A stretch of 64,000 bases of DNA from JAGTVG01 sp942491935 (GCA_942491935.1 CALOCZ010000041.1:1-64000), one strand, 5' to 3'. Positions 1 through 9,136 are shown, counted from the first letter of the stretch. Program-made: numbers and translations. Notes: generated from the letters alone by a model not told the origin.

Positions 1-1392
1 GCTTCATCCTTGGTAAAACAGGAACATTCGGCAAGTTATGGATTGTTAAAGTAGCAGGAACTGTTGCACTTTCACCGCAGCCATTGGTTTGGGTAGCATA
101 GTACGTGTACGTTCCAGCACCCGATTCAGGTGAAGTATAATCATTCCCTGCTGTTAGAAAATCTGTAGCAGCAACATCGGAATACCAATTGATATTTGCC
201 CCAGTGGCAGAAATACCAGGGTTGGGTTCACCAAAACAGGACTCTGCATTCACAGCGATTGGCAATTGTGCACCAACAGCAATATCGAGAGTAACCGTTC
301 CAGCTTCACTTATACAGCCATACGATGTACTGCTTGGATGATATAATAATGTGCATGTTCCAACTTCTGTTTCTCCAGTTGCATAAACTTTACCATCGAA
401 AAGCCAAAGCTGGTCAGTAAGGAATCGCTGTACCAAACAACATTGCTTCCTGTTGCAGAAAGGTCGGGAACTGTTTCGCCAAAACAGATAAATTGATCCG
501 TGGCAATAGGTGCATCCGGGGTGTCGAATATTTCAAAGTCAACCGTATCGGCAGCACCTTCACAACCGTTTATGGTTTGAGTTGCATAGAATTGGAAAAC
601 ACCCGGCACATTAGCAACAATGGCAAGCGTATCCCCAGTTTGAATTGGATTTACAAGCAATGGATCGTTGTACCAAAGAATACCTTCACCGTTTGCAACC
701 AAGCCATCAAAAGCAGAGCCTTCACAAATAGTTGTATCGGTAACCATTGGCGCAACAGGTGCAACACTCACTAGCAAACTAACCGTATCGGGCTGGCTTT
801 CGCAAATATTGGTTTGTGTTACATAGAAATTGTACGAGCCTGGCAATGAATCAGCAACCAGCAAGGTATCGCCACTTAACAAGAGATCGGTTAGCAGTGA
901 ATCGGCAAACCAATTCAATCCTGTTCCAATGGCAGTGAGTTCGGCTGTTTCGCCTTCGCAAATTTCTACATCACTAGCAAGAGGAGCATCAGGAGCATCC
1001 ATCACGGTTAAAGTACCCGAAGTAGCTGGGCTTTGTCCGCAACCATTTTCTTGTGTTGCCCAATAGGTGTATTCGCCAACTGCTGTTTGTTGTGTATTGA
1101 AATCATTTCCAAAGTAAACCGAATCGGTTAGCAAGTCATCTGAATACCAACGGATGTTTACACCATCGGCAGAAAGAATTGCAGCCGTATCACCAAAACA
1201 CACAGAATCGCTATATACAATTGGAGGATCGGAAGCATCATTGCTGATCAGGAGCAATACTTCTTCCACTTCACTAATACAGCCAGTAACTAAATCTGTT
1301 TGAATAACATAGTACAGATAACTACCCACCGTTGTTTCGGGTGAAGTGTATGTATTTCCTGTTTCAAGGAGTGTAAGGAGACTATCTTCTGC
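1..1392 (-). pseudogene. Ig-like repeat cell-surface protein, partial and frameshifted
   Basis: Minus-strand reading gives about five tandem units of roughly 80 residues. Each has a W-Y/F-x-D-x-L-L-T core, a central T-Y-x-Y-x-x-T-Q strand followed by a Cys, and a following C-x-G-E element, as in the PKD/Ig-like repeat adhesins and gliding-associated surface proteins of Bacteroidota. The longest clean frame covers 410-1329. Between about 330 and 405 the homology jumps frame at least once and probably three times: FDGKVYATGE, YYIIQ and SYGCISEAGT lie in alternating frames, one jump next to a T run. From there to base 1 the repeats continue in the second frame. The C-terminus lies beyond the left edge and the N-terminus is lost at the junction near 1390. 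It may be a real pseudogene or a poorly assembled contig end. Confidence 0.72.
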
Positions 1393-1400
1393 AACAGTAT
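1385..1400. other. Abrupt junction between two truncated genes
   Basis: The minus-strand Ig-repeat homology stops inside a repeat: the conserved W-Y before E-D-S-L-L-T is replaced by V-A, then a TGA follows. The plus-strand BatA-like homology starts inside its D-N-S-x-S-M motif, only N-S-M being left at 1393-1401. Both genes therefore break at the same point, about 1388-1393, with no intergenic sequence, start codon or promoter between them. This is the form of a chimeric contig join or a rearrangement breakpoint. Confidence 0.75.
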
Positions 1401-3105
1401 GTCAAACTATGTCGATGAAGACCTCACGGCTTTTGAAGCGGCCATGTTTTTCATAGAACAAATAATAAAGGTATATCCCCAAAATGCTCAATTTTTATTG
1501 CTGACCAATGATTTTGCCCCAATATCTAATACTCCAAAATCTAAAAATGAGATTGAGGAACTTATTACAGAAATCAATATGACCGGCATAACAAGAACTA
1601 CCGGGGAAGTATTTCAAAGGATAAAAAACAACAATACCACGGATAGTTCTGGAGATATTTTCTGGCTTTCCGATTTCCAGGTTTCGACTGCAGGTGATGT
1701 CTCATTATTTGCACAGGATACATCCTATAATACCTTTATAATCCCCATGACCTATAATACCTCCTCAAATGTATATATTGACTCGCTATACCTTTCAAAT
1801 CCATTACTGATCCAAAGTGAAAAGAACAAGTTAAATGTGATTTTAAGAAATGATGGAGGAGATTATATTGAAGACTTGTTGATCAGGTTATCAATAAATG
1901 ATATTCAAACCGCTAATGGAAGCCTGAACCTCGATCCATATAGTAAGGCAGAGATCACCTTTGACCTGTCTTCAGGGCTGGATAAATATAATTATGGCAG
2001 TCTGAGTTTTGAAGACTTTCCAGTCACCTTTGATAATGATTTTAATTTTGCGCTGACTTTATCTGACCGAATTTCTGTAATCGAAATCAAAAACAATGAC
2101 ACGACTACAGTGATTGAAAGGGTATTTGGGAACCAGGGGATTTTTGATTTCAGGTCTTATCTGAGCAGTAATATCGATTATAATGATTTATTAAAATCGG
2201 ATCTGATCGTACTAAATGAACTGGAAGAACTTGACGTAACCATTAGCAATGTTTTATCTGAATTCCTCGAAAAGAATGGCGATCTTCTCTTTATTCCAGC
2301 TCCTCAGTTTGACATTTCATCTTTTAATCAACTCATTGGGCCCATAGAATCAATCCCGGATAGCATGTGGGCTGAGCAGTTACTAAATAATCTTGATTTA
2401 AATAATCCATTCTTTGCTGACATATTTGAAGGCAATGAAAACCAATTCAATATGCCGTCAGCCAGACCTGTGATCAATATTAAAGAAGCTAATGAAAGCC
2501 TTATAAAATTCAAGGACGGAAGAGATTTTCTTTCCTTCACACAATTTAATAACAGATTATACATGCTGGCCAGTCCACTTAAATTGGACCATACCAATTA
2601 TTCGGCCCATGCCATCTTTGTACCCATCATGTATAGAATGGCCATGTTGAGCAAAAAGGAATTCGATCCTCTTTACTATACTTTAGATCAATCCATAATA
2701 TCCATAACTGCTGATTCAATTAATAGTGAATCAATAATTAAGTTGAAGAAACAGGATCAGGAGATTATTCCCGGGGCAAGGATTGCCGGGAATAAACTGT
2801 TGCTGGATATTCCTAAATTTGAATTGAGCCCTGGTCATTATAACATAATTTTAGAGAACACGCAAAAAGGAACAATCGCTTTTAACCCGGGGAAAAGCGA
2901 ATCAATGCTTTTGCAGCATCCCATTGAAAAATTAAGTGAGATTACGAAGGAAAATTCTTACGTTAAGCTTTTTAATACCAAAGGATTTGATAATTTTGAC
3001 AAAGAAATAAAGGAAAAATATCTGGGTATTCCATTATGGAGGGTAGCCTTAATTTTGGCACTGATTTTTTTATTCATTGAAATATTGTTAATCAGATTTT
3101 TATAA
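1393..3105 (+). CDS. BatA-like von Willebrand-type membrane protein, N-terminus missing
   Basis: C-terminal part of a Bacteroidota BatA/aerotolerance-type protein. Family members start with two membrane helices and a VWA-like domain whose metal motif reads D-N-S-x-S-M. Here the frame is open from N-S-M onward, and then follow the family elements LLTNDF, a W-L-S-D-F-Q strand (I-S-D-F-Q in relatives), beta-rich repeats and a final transmembrane helix (LWRVALILALIFLFIEILL). The first Met at 1399 corresponds to the Met of the VWA motif, not to a true start, so about 100 N-terminal residues are lost at the junction. It lies 70 bases before the dihydroorotase-like gene, a neighbour often seen in Cytophagales. 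Function in the family is unclear (stress tolerance or envelope). The family call is firm, the truncation certain, its cause unknown. Confidence 0.8.
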   Translation, partial: NSMSNYVDEDLTAFEAAMFFIEQIIKVYPQNAQFLLLTNDFAPISNTPKSKNEIEELITEINMTGITRTTGEVFQRIKNNNTTDSSGDIFWLSDFQVSTAGDVSLFAQDTSYNTFIIPMTYNTSSNVYIDSLYLSNPLLIQSEKNKLNVILRNDGGDYIEDLLIRLSINDIQTANGSLNLDPYSKAEITFDLSSGLDKYNYGSLSFEDFPVTFDNDFNFALTLSDRISVIEIKNNDTTTVIERVFGNQGIFDFRSYLSSNIDYNDLLKSDLIVLNELEELDVTISNVLSEFLEKNGDLLFIPAPQFDISSFNQLIGPIESIPDSMWAEQLLNNLDLNNPFFADIFEGNENQFNMPSARPVINIKEANESLIKFKDGRDFLSFTQFNNRLYMLASPLKLDHTNYSAHAIFVPIMYRMAMLSKKEFDPLYYTLDQSIISITADSINSESIIKLKKQDQEIIPGARIAGNKLLLDIPKFELSPGHYNIILENTQKGTIAFNPGKSESMLLQHPIEKLSEITKENSYVKLFNTKGFDNFDKEIKEKYLGIPLWRVALILALIFLFIEILLIRFL

Positions 3106-3175
3106 GACAAAATGTCCTTAAATTTTACTCATATGCCCGCTTGGGGAAGGGATTAAAAAACAAATACTAAAACAG

Positions 3176-4435
3176 ATGAACGTTCTTATCAAAGATGCAC
3201 TGATACTTCATAAAGGTTCCACATACCACCGAAAGAAGAAAGACATATTGATCTCCAAAGGGAAAATTAAAAAAATAGGTTCCGGCATAAAGGAAGAAGG
3301 AAGGATAATTGAAGGCAAAAGGCTAATGGTATCAATCGGCTGGTTCGACATGAGGGCCAATTTTTTTGATCCGGGACAGGAATACAAGGAAGACATCATC
3401 AGTGGTTGTGAAGCTGCAGCTGCCGGAGGATTTACCGGTGTGGCACTACTTCCTAATACTAAACCTGCAATTCAGTCTAAAAATGACATTTCTTATATCC
3501 TGGCCAAAGCGGAACGATGTCTGCCTGATGTTTATCCATATGGTTCTGTAACCAGGGATAATAAAGGAGAGGAGATCACGGAGATGATTGATCAGTATAC
3601 TGCGGGTGCTATAGCATTTACCGACGGTGAAAAACCTATCTGGAATACAGATATTATGTTGAAAGCCCTTCTTTATGTAGAAAAATTCAAGGGATTGATC
3701 ATCAATATTCCGCAGGAAAAATGGCTGAACATGCTTGGACACATGCATGAAGGGCATACAAGTACCATTATTGGCACAAAGGGATTGCCGGGAATTGCCG
3801 AAGAGATTATGATCGAACGTGACCTGAGAGTAGTAGGATATTCAGGAGGTAAAGTTCATTTCTCAAATATATCTACAGCCGAATCCGTAAATCTTATCCG
3901 GCGGGCAAAAAGAAAGGGAATGGATATCACCTGTGACATCGCTGCACATCAGATCGCTTTTACTGATTCAGATCTGATTGATTTTGATACAAATTTAAAA
4001 GTAAATCCACCTTTTAGAGAGAAAAAAGATGTCAGGGCACTGCTTAAAGGACTTGAGGATGATACAATCGATGTAATTACCTCAAGCCATACACCTCAGG
4101 ATATTGAATCTAAAGTTCTTGAATTTGATCATGCGGATTTCGGCATTACAGGATTACAAACTTTGTATCCCATTTTGGTGAATGAACTCGGCCCAAATGG
4201 CTGGGATATATTCCTTGATAAAATTACCATTAATCCCCGGCAAATACTCGGATTAGCCATCCCGGATATAGAGGAGGGTGCTGAAGCCAATATTACTGTT
4301 TTTGATCCTACTGCAGAATGGACTTTTGATCAAAACTCGAATAAGTCAAAATCCTTGAACTCTCCATTCTTAGGTAAGGATCTGAAGGGAAAGGTTGTGG
4401 CGGTTTTCAATAAGGGGAAAGAGAATATATTCTAA
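3176..4435 (+). CDS. Dihydroorotase-like protein without metal ligands (probably non-catalytic)
   Basis: Amidohydrolase-fold protein of 419 residues that aligns end to end with type I dihydroorotases: N-terminal beta sandwich, D-x-x-x-x-F-x-D-P-G at 58-67, GFTGVALLPNT, HEGHTSTIIGTKGLPGIAEE, DTNLKVNPPFR, FGITGLQTLYP, and a C-terminal sandwich. The residues that hold zinc in active enzymes are changed: the H-x-H pair is Arg60 and Asn62, the His before V/I-S-T is Asn231, and the Asp of T-D-H-A-P is Ser304. Catalysis of carbamoyl-aspartate cyclisation is therefore unlikely. Non-catalytic homologues (PyrC') are known as structural partners of aspartate carbamoyltransferase in Pseudomonas; a like role here is inference. 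The start is the first ATG in frame. Downstream DUF4199 genes follow closely on the same strand. Confidence 0.85.
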   Translation: MNVLIKDALILHKGSTYHRKKKDILISKGKIKKIGSGIKEEGRIIEGKRLMVSIGWFDMRANFFDPGQEYKEDIISGCEAAAAGGFTGVALLPNTKPAIQSKNDISYILAKAERCLPDVYPYGSVTRDNKGEEITEMIDQYTAGAIAFTDGEKPIWNTDIMLKALLYVEKFKGLIINIPQEKWLNMLGHMHEGHTSTIIGTKGLPGIAEEIMIERDLRVVGYSGGKVHFSNISTAESVNLIRRAKRKGMDITCDIAAHQIAFTDSDLIDFDTNLKVNPPFREKKDVRALLKGLEDDTIDVITSSHTPQDIESKVLEFDHADFGITGLQTLYPILVNELGPNGWDIFLDKITINPRQILGLAIPDIEEGAEANITVFDPTAEWTFDQNSNKSKSLNSPFLGKDLKGKVVAVFNKGKENIF

Positions 4436-4443
4436 GTAATTTA

Positions 4444-4977
4444 TTGAAAAATCTAAACCCAATTCAAATAGTATCCATAAAATACGGTAGTATAGCCACC
4501 CTGTTATCTATAATTTTGTTTCTTGTTCTGTACTATGCAGGTCAAAATCCTTTGCTAATACCGGCTTTCCTCGATTTCCGGATATTACTCTTCCCAATAT
4601 TTCTGGTTTTCAGTATCAGGGAATTTAAAGAAAACTATAATAACGGATATCTTCACTTTTGGCAGGGATTTAGTATAGGCTTGATGGTTATCCTGATCAT
4701 TGCCTTTTTGATGTCCGTATTTATTTGGATTTTTGGATCATGGTTTGAAACAGAATTTGTTTTAAATTTTATCCAATCTTCTCTGGATCAAATAGATTCG
4801 GCCAGAGATAAAATTCAGAATGCTATTGGAGAAGAAGAATTGACCAAAGTTCTCGAAATATTACCTTCCACAACATTATATGACCTTGCATTAGATTATT
4901 TTTTGAAAAGTTTGCCTTATGGCTTATTTTTAACTATAATCATATCATTAATTCTTAGAAAGAAACCTAATTTTTGA
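4444..4977 (+). CDS. DUF4199 domain-containing membrane protein (first copy)
   Basis: Small integral membrane protein of 177 residues with four hydrophobic segments, at about 13-32, 42-57, 75-96 and 155-172, and a polar stretch between the third and fourth. This is the four-helix layout of the DUF4199 family of Bacteroidota, whose function is not known. The only start giving the full first helix is TTG at 4444, eight bases after the stop of the dihydroorotase-like gene, so translation is likely coupled. The next gene, four bases downstream, belongs to the same family. Confidence 0.75.
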   Translation: MKNLNPIQIVSIKYGSIATLLSIILFLVLYYAGQNPLLIPAFLDFRILLFPIFLVFSIREFKENYNNGYLHFWQGFSIGLMVILIIAFLMSVFIWIFGSWFETEFVLNFIQSSLDQIDSARDKIQNAIGEEELTKVLEILPSTTLYDLALDYFLKSLPYGLFLTIIISLILRKKPNF

Positions 4978-4981
4978 TACT

Positions 4982-5527
4982 ATGGAAAAAAACAATCTTT
5001 TTAATCATGCCCTGAAATTCGGATTCATAATCGGAATTGTTAACATAATCATAGGGATCCTGGCCTATATGGTCGGGGAAGCTTTAATGGTCAAATGGTG
5101 GTTCGGATTACTGATCATCGTCATCAACATTGCACTTATCATCTACAGTGGAAGTCAATATCGTTCTTCCGTGGGAGGATACATGAACTTTAAAACCGCC
5201 TTTTCTGTTACCTTTCTGACCTTCCTTGTAGCTGGAATTATTGGAACCATTTTTAATATCCTTTTATACCAGGTTATAGATCCTGAGCTACCTGGTAGGC
5301 TGGCAACTGCCGCTGTTGAACAAACAGAACAAATGATGACTAGCATGGGTGCCCCTGCTGATCGTATTGATGAACAACTTCAGACAATAGAAGGCAGAAT
5401 GAATGATCAATTTTCCTTAATGGGCCAGATAAAGGGATTTGGAATTGCCCTGATCATTTACGCAGTTCTTTCGCTGATACTTGGAGCTATCCTTAAGAAG
5501 TCAGAGAAAGCAGACAGTGCCATGTAG
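4982..5527 (+). CDS. DUF4199 domain-containing membrane protein (second copy)
   Basis: Membrane protein of 181 residues with the DUF4199 layout: helices at about 12-31, 36-55, 70-95 and 155-172, the F-x-x-A-F-x-V-x-F core in helix three, and a polar loop rich in Met, Gln and Glu at about 105-150. It starts four bases after the preceding DUF4199 gene, so the two form a tandem pair. A strong terminator follows at 5583-5603, ending the dihydroorotase-like/DUF4199 transcription unit. Function unknown. Confidence 0.78.
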   Translation: MEKNNLFNHALKFGFIIGIVNIIIGILAYMVGEALMVKWWFGLLIIVINIALIIYSGSQYRSSVGGYMNFKTAFSVTFLTFLVAGIIGTIFNILLYQVIDPELPGRLATAAVEQTEQMMTSMGAPADRIDEQLQTIEGRMNDQFSLMGQIKGFGIALIIYAVLSLILGAILKKSEKADSAM

Positions 5528-5557
5528 ACAAACACTCTTAAAAAACTAATATTTTAG

Positions 5558-5603
5558 AAACCTCCAGGGTGGTTTTGATTCGAAACCTCCTGAAGGTTTT
5601 TTT
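5558..5603 (+). terminator. Rho-independent terminator, preceded by a related hairpin
   Basis: At 5583-5599 the stem AAACCT/AGGTTT encloses a five-base loop and runs into a T tract to 5603. Just before it, at 5558-5575, AAACC pairs with GGTTT around an eight-base loop. The sequence AAACCTCC occurs in both, so the two stems could form alternatives. It closes the DUF4199 operon. Confidence 0.75.
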
Positions 5604-5661
5604 ATTTCCCAGGTATTCTGCTATTGTTGGATAAATTATTTAATTTGGCCCTGAATTATTC

Positions 5662-6636
5662 ATGATTATGACTGAAACCCCGGATATATCAATTATTGTA
5701 CCTGTATATGATGAAGAGGAATCAATCAGAGAATTAAGTGAATGGATTGATAAAGTTAACCGGGAAAATAATCTTTCCTATGAGATCATATTCATAGATG
5801 ACGGTAGCAAAGACACTTCCTGGCAGGTGATTGAATCCTTGATAATTGAAAATACCAATATAAAAGGCATTCGTTTCAGTAGAAATTATGGAAAATCTGC
5901 AGCACTGGATACAGGATTCACAGCATCATCCGGCAAAGTGGTTATAACCCTTGATGCAGATCTGCAGGACAGCCCCGATGAGATCCCTCACCTTTATAAA
6001 ATGATTGAAGAGGAAGGTTATGACCTTGTTTCAGGTTGGAAAAAGAAACGTCATGATCCGATTACCAAGCGCCTGCCATCCAAATTCTTCAATTTTGTTA
6101 CCCGTAAAATATCGGGTATTAAACTACATGATTTTAATTGTGGGCTTAAGGCCTATAGTTCCAGGGTAGTGAAAAACATCAATATTTATGGGGAAATGCA
6201 TAGATACATCCCGGTAATAGCCAAATGGAATGGCTTTGATAATATTGGGGAAAAGGTTGTCACCCATTATCCGCGAAAATTCGGGCGTACAAAATTTGGT
6301 ATTGAACGATTTATAAATGGATTTCTCGATCTGATATCCATTACCTTCGTCATGCGCTTCACTAAAAAACCAATGCATTTTTTTGGCACATTAGGGACTT
6401 TGTCATTTTTGCTTGGCCTTTTCATCACCTTTTGGATCATTGGCGTGAAGATCTATCAGATCCAGAATCATCTTCCTGTCAGGGAAGTTACCAATCAGCC
6501 TCTGTTCTTTCTGGCCCTTGTGGCTTTGATTATTGGTGCGCAAATGTTCATGACAGGATTCCTGGCAGAAATCCTCACATTGAACTCAGATAAAACATCA
6601 CAATACCTTATAGTAGATAAAAAAGGTTTCAAGTAA
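5662..6636 (+). CDS. Family 2 glycosyltransferase, polyprenyl-phosphate sugar transferase type
   Basis: GT-A fold enzyme of 324 residues resembling dolichol/undecaprenyl-phosphate glucosyl- or mannosyltransferases (DPM1/GtrB/ArnC type). Visible motifs are the nucleotide-binding start SIIVPVYDEE, DDGS at 46-49, the metal-binding D-A-D at 98-100 within LDADLQDSPDEIP, and the FNCGLKAY segment. Two C-terminal transmembrane helices, about 232-258 and 275-300, match the GtrB-like subgroup. It likely loads a sugar from a nucleotide donor onto undecaprenyl phosphate at the inner membrane. The start at the first ATG keeps the complete N-terminal strand. A second glycosyltransferase starts four bases after the stop, so the two are probably co-transcribed. 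Confidence 0.88.
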   Translation: MIMTETPDISIIVPVYDEEESIRELSEWIDKVNRENNLSYEIIFIDDGSKDTSWQVIESLIIENTNIKGIRFSRNYGKSAALDTGFTASSGKVVITLDADLQDSPDEIPHLYKMIEEEGYDLVSGWKKKRHDPITKRLPSKFFNFVTRKISGIKLHDFNCGLKAYSSRVVKNINIYGEMHRYIPVIAKWNGFDNIGEKVVTHYPRKFGRTKFGIERFINGFLDLISITFVMRFTKKPMHFFGTLGTLSFLLGLFITFWIIGVKIYQIQNHLPVREVTNQPLFFLALVALIIGAQMFMTGFLAEILTLNSDKTSQYLIVDKKGFK

Positions 6637-6640
6637 ATTC

Positions 6641-7612
6641 ATGGCTAAGCGGCTTTATTCCATCATCATTCCTGTTTATAACCGTCCTGATGAAGTTGAT
6701 GAACTACTGGAGAGCCTGACCCAACAGACCTTTAAGAATTTTGAAGTGATAGTAGTAGAGGATGGATCCCTTGAAAAATGTGACAAGGTGGTTGAAAAGT
6801 ACGCGCATGAATTAAATATAAGTTATTGTTATAAAGAAAACGCCGGGCAGGGATTTGCCAGGAATTATGGGTACAAAAGGGCAAAGGGAGAATATTTTAT
6901 TGTATTTGATTCCGATTGCATCATTCCCGATACCTATCTCGAGACAGTTGATAACTATTTGAACAATACTTACCTGGATGCATATGGCGGTCCTGACAAG
7001 GCGCATGATTCTTTTACACCTATTCAGAAAGCCATAAACTTTTCCATGACATCAACCCTTACAACTGGCGGTATTCGAAATAAGAAAAAAGCCCTGGGTG
7101 GATTCTCCCCGAAAAGTTTTAATATGGGGATTTCCAGGTCTGTATTTGATGCCACCGGTGGATATATCATACCTTTCAAAGGAGAGGATATCGAATTCAG
7201 TACACGAATACAAAAGATGGGATATAAAGTTGGATTGATAGAAGATGCATTTGTGTATCATAAAAGGCGCACTTCATGGTATAAATTTTTTAGGCAACTT
7301 CACTTTTTTGGAACCGCAAGGATCAATATTGCCCGGTTTTTCCCGGATCAGCTCAAGCTGGTTCATTTTCTTCCAGCCATGTTTACCCTTGGATTACTTA
7401 TAACCATTTTATTATGGTTTTTGTATCCTCCTTTAGCAGAAATACTTTCGGTTATTTATTCAATTTATTTCGTAATCCTGTTTATCGATGCGCTGCTCAA
7501 GACACATAACCTGCTGATATCAATTCTTGGAATATGGGCAGCTTTTCTTCAGCTAACAGCTTATGGCCTTGGACTATTGCAGGAACTAATTACCTGGTTG
7601 TTCAAAAAATGA
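6641..7612 (+). CDS. Family 2 glycosyltransferase with C-terminal membrane helices
   Basis: Protein of 323 residues with the GT-A start SIIIPVYNRPDEVDELLESL, an E-D-G-S element, a D-S-D metal site in FDSDCIIPD, a G-G-P-D loop, and the G-E-D-I-E-F catalytic-base region typical of family 2 enzymes such as rhamnosyl- and N-acetylglucosaminyltransferases. Hydrophobic stretches near 245-263, 268-288 and 296-318 anchor the C-terminus. It lies four bases after another GT2 gene and probably acts in the same surface glycan or glycolipid pathway; the sugar and acceptor cannot be read from sequence. Confidence 0.87.
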   Translation: MAKRLYSIIIPVYNRPDEVDELLESLTQQTFKNFEVIVVEDGSLEKCDKVVEKYAHELNISYCYKENAGQGFARNYGYKRAKGEYFIVFDSDCIIPDTYLETVDNYLNNTYLDAYGGPDKAHDSFTPIQKAINFSMTSTLTTGGIRNKKKALGGFSPKSFNMGISRSVFDATGGYIIPFKGEDIEFSTRIQKMGYKVGLIEDAFVYHKRRTSWYKFFRQLHFFGTARINIARFFPDQLKLVHFLPAMFTLGLLITILLWFLYPPLAEILSVIYSIYFVILFIDALLKTHNLLISILGIWAAFLQLTAYGLGLLQELITWLFKK

Positions 7613-7700
7613 GAAAATAAGTTCTTTTCAGTTTTTTTTTCTAACTTTTAAAACTTTTTACAACTCTGTTTCATCTATAGTCCAGAAGCTTCTTAAATCA

Positions 7701-8294
7701 ATGGTAGAAACATTAAGAGACATAGCCTTATATCACAGTGAATGCCTGGTAGAAAAATCACAGAAAGGTGATAACCATGCATTTGGAAAACTAGTAGGAT
7801 TGTGGTTTAAAAGGATCTATAACGTTGCTTTGAAATATTTTGGTGATCATGACCTGGCCATGGAAGTAACCCAGAGAACTTTTATATCTGTTTATAATAA
7901 TCTCGACAGTATAAAAAATGTAAAAAGTTTCAAGTACTGGCTTTACAAGGTGGCGATCAATCAATGTCATGAAGAGGACAGAAGACAGAAAAGAAAAACC
8001 TGGTTTTCTATATTTCAAAGCGATGATGCTAAGCGAATGGAAGAAATTAATTTTCAGCCCGAAAAAGAATTTCAGAGGAAAGAAACAGAAGAAATAATGG
8101 GTAATATATTAAAAACACTACCGGAAGAACAGAAAGTGGTCATTATTATGAAGGAATATGAAGGTATGAAATTCCGGGAGATTGCTGAAACCCTGGGGAT
8201 TTCTGAGAATACAGCAAAATCAAGGTTGTATTATGGGCTGAAGAGCCTTAGAAAAACAATAGAAAATAGTGGATTAAACTTAGAATATAAATAA
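7701..8294 (+). CDS. ECF-type RNA polymerase sigma factor
   Basis: Sigma-70 family protein of 197 residues. Region 2 spans about 15-90, with the core-binding and -10 segments ALKYFGDHDLAMEVTQRTFISVYNNL and the FKYWLYKVAINQC helix. A variable linker follows at 95-130, then region 4 at about 135-190 with LPEEQKVVIIMKEYEGMKFREIAETLGISENTAKSRLYYGLK compressed into the usual helix-turn-helix. It is followed after two bases by its anti-sigma factor gene, the standard arrangement for membrane-controlled ECF factors. The regulon cannot be told, but the downstream secreted protein is a natural candidate. Confidence 0.92.
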   Translation: MVETLRDIALYHSECLVEKSQKGDNHAFGKLVGLWFKRIYNVALKYFGDHDLAMEVTQRTFISVYNNLDSIKNVKSFKYWLYKVAINQCHEEDRRQKRKTWFSIFQSDDAKRMEEINFQPEKEFQRKETEEIMGNILKTLPEEQKVVIIMKEYEGMKFREIAETLGISENTAKSRLYYGLKSLRKTIENSGLNLEYK

Positions 8295-8296
8295 TC

Positions 8297-9136
8297 ATGG
8301 GTACAGAAGATTTCAACAAAGAACTGATAACTTATCTCTATGACGAAATGTCGACTGAAGAAAGGCAGCAATTTGAGATAGCCATGGAAAAAAATCCTGA
8401 GCTTAAGAGAGAATTCGAAAACTTAAAGGAAATGAGAAAAGGACTTGCACAAATCCAGGACAAGGAGGTTATGGAACCTTTCTTCCTTTGGGGGAAACAA
8501 GGCTCTGATTCCTGGGCAAGCATGTTCAAAAGAAGAAATTTGCTCATGTTCAAACCATTTATCGCTGTGGCTGCTTCTCTGGTGATAGTTTTACTTATAG
8601 GTTATTTAACCAATTTCACCATTACCTACCAGGACCAGTCCCTATATATAGGTTTCAACAAAGCCAATACAACAGGTTCGGAAGCAAGTTATACTCAGGA
8701 ACAAGTAGCGGCAATGGTCAATGCAGAAATTGCAAAAAACAATACCTATATATTCTCGAAGTTGACAGAAACTGAAAATAATATAGATACCCGGTTTGCA
8801 TCGCTCGAATCAAAGCAGAACACTCTAATGACACCGTCGTATGCTGCTTCAGATGTAGTGACTAAAAAAGAGCTGGATATATTTCTGTCGAATGTTAGAA
8901 GTAATAATCTGAAAGTACTTCAAACATATCTGCAATCATCCAGTGTCCAGCAACAGGATTATTTTCAAGCGGTGCTTACAGAGTTCTCGGATTATATGGA
9001 AAATCAAAGGAAAGAAGATCTGAGGTTGATCAGGAGAAGTTTGATCACACTTCAGGAAAACCAACAGACTCAAAAGGAAGAAACTGATCAAATGCTTGCA
9101 AGCATATTGACAACGGTAAATGATCAAAATAATTAA
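8297..9136 (+). CDS. Transmembrane anti-sigma factor
   Basis: Protein of 279 residues. The N-terminal cytoplasmic part (1-75) begins with a short helical domain, F-N-K-E-L-I-T-Y-L-Y-D-E-M-S followed by E-x-x-x-F-E-x-x-M-E-x-N-P-E-L, as in Bacteroidota anti-sigma factors that lack the zinc H-x-x-x-C-x-x-C motif. One transmembrane helix lies at about 86-104. The periplasmic part (110-279) is mostly helical and Gln/Glu-rich and may form a coiled coil. It would hold the preceding sigma factor at the inner membrane until a signal triggers release or proteolysis. Spacing of two bases indicates coupled translation. Confidence 0.85.
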   Translation: MGTEDFNKELITYLYDEMSTEERQQFEIAMEKNPELKREFENLKEMRKGLAQIQDKEVMEPFFLWGKQGSDSWASMFKRRNLLMFKPFIAVAASLVIVLLIGYLTNFTITYQDQSLYIGFNKANTTGSEASYTQEQVAAMVNAEIAKNNTYIFSKLTETENNIDTRFASLESKQNTLMTPSYAASDVVTKKELDIFLSNVRSNNLKVLQTYLQSSSVQQQDYFQAVLTEFSDYMENQRKEDLRLIRRSLITLQENQQTQKEETDQMLASILTTVNDQNN

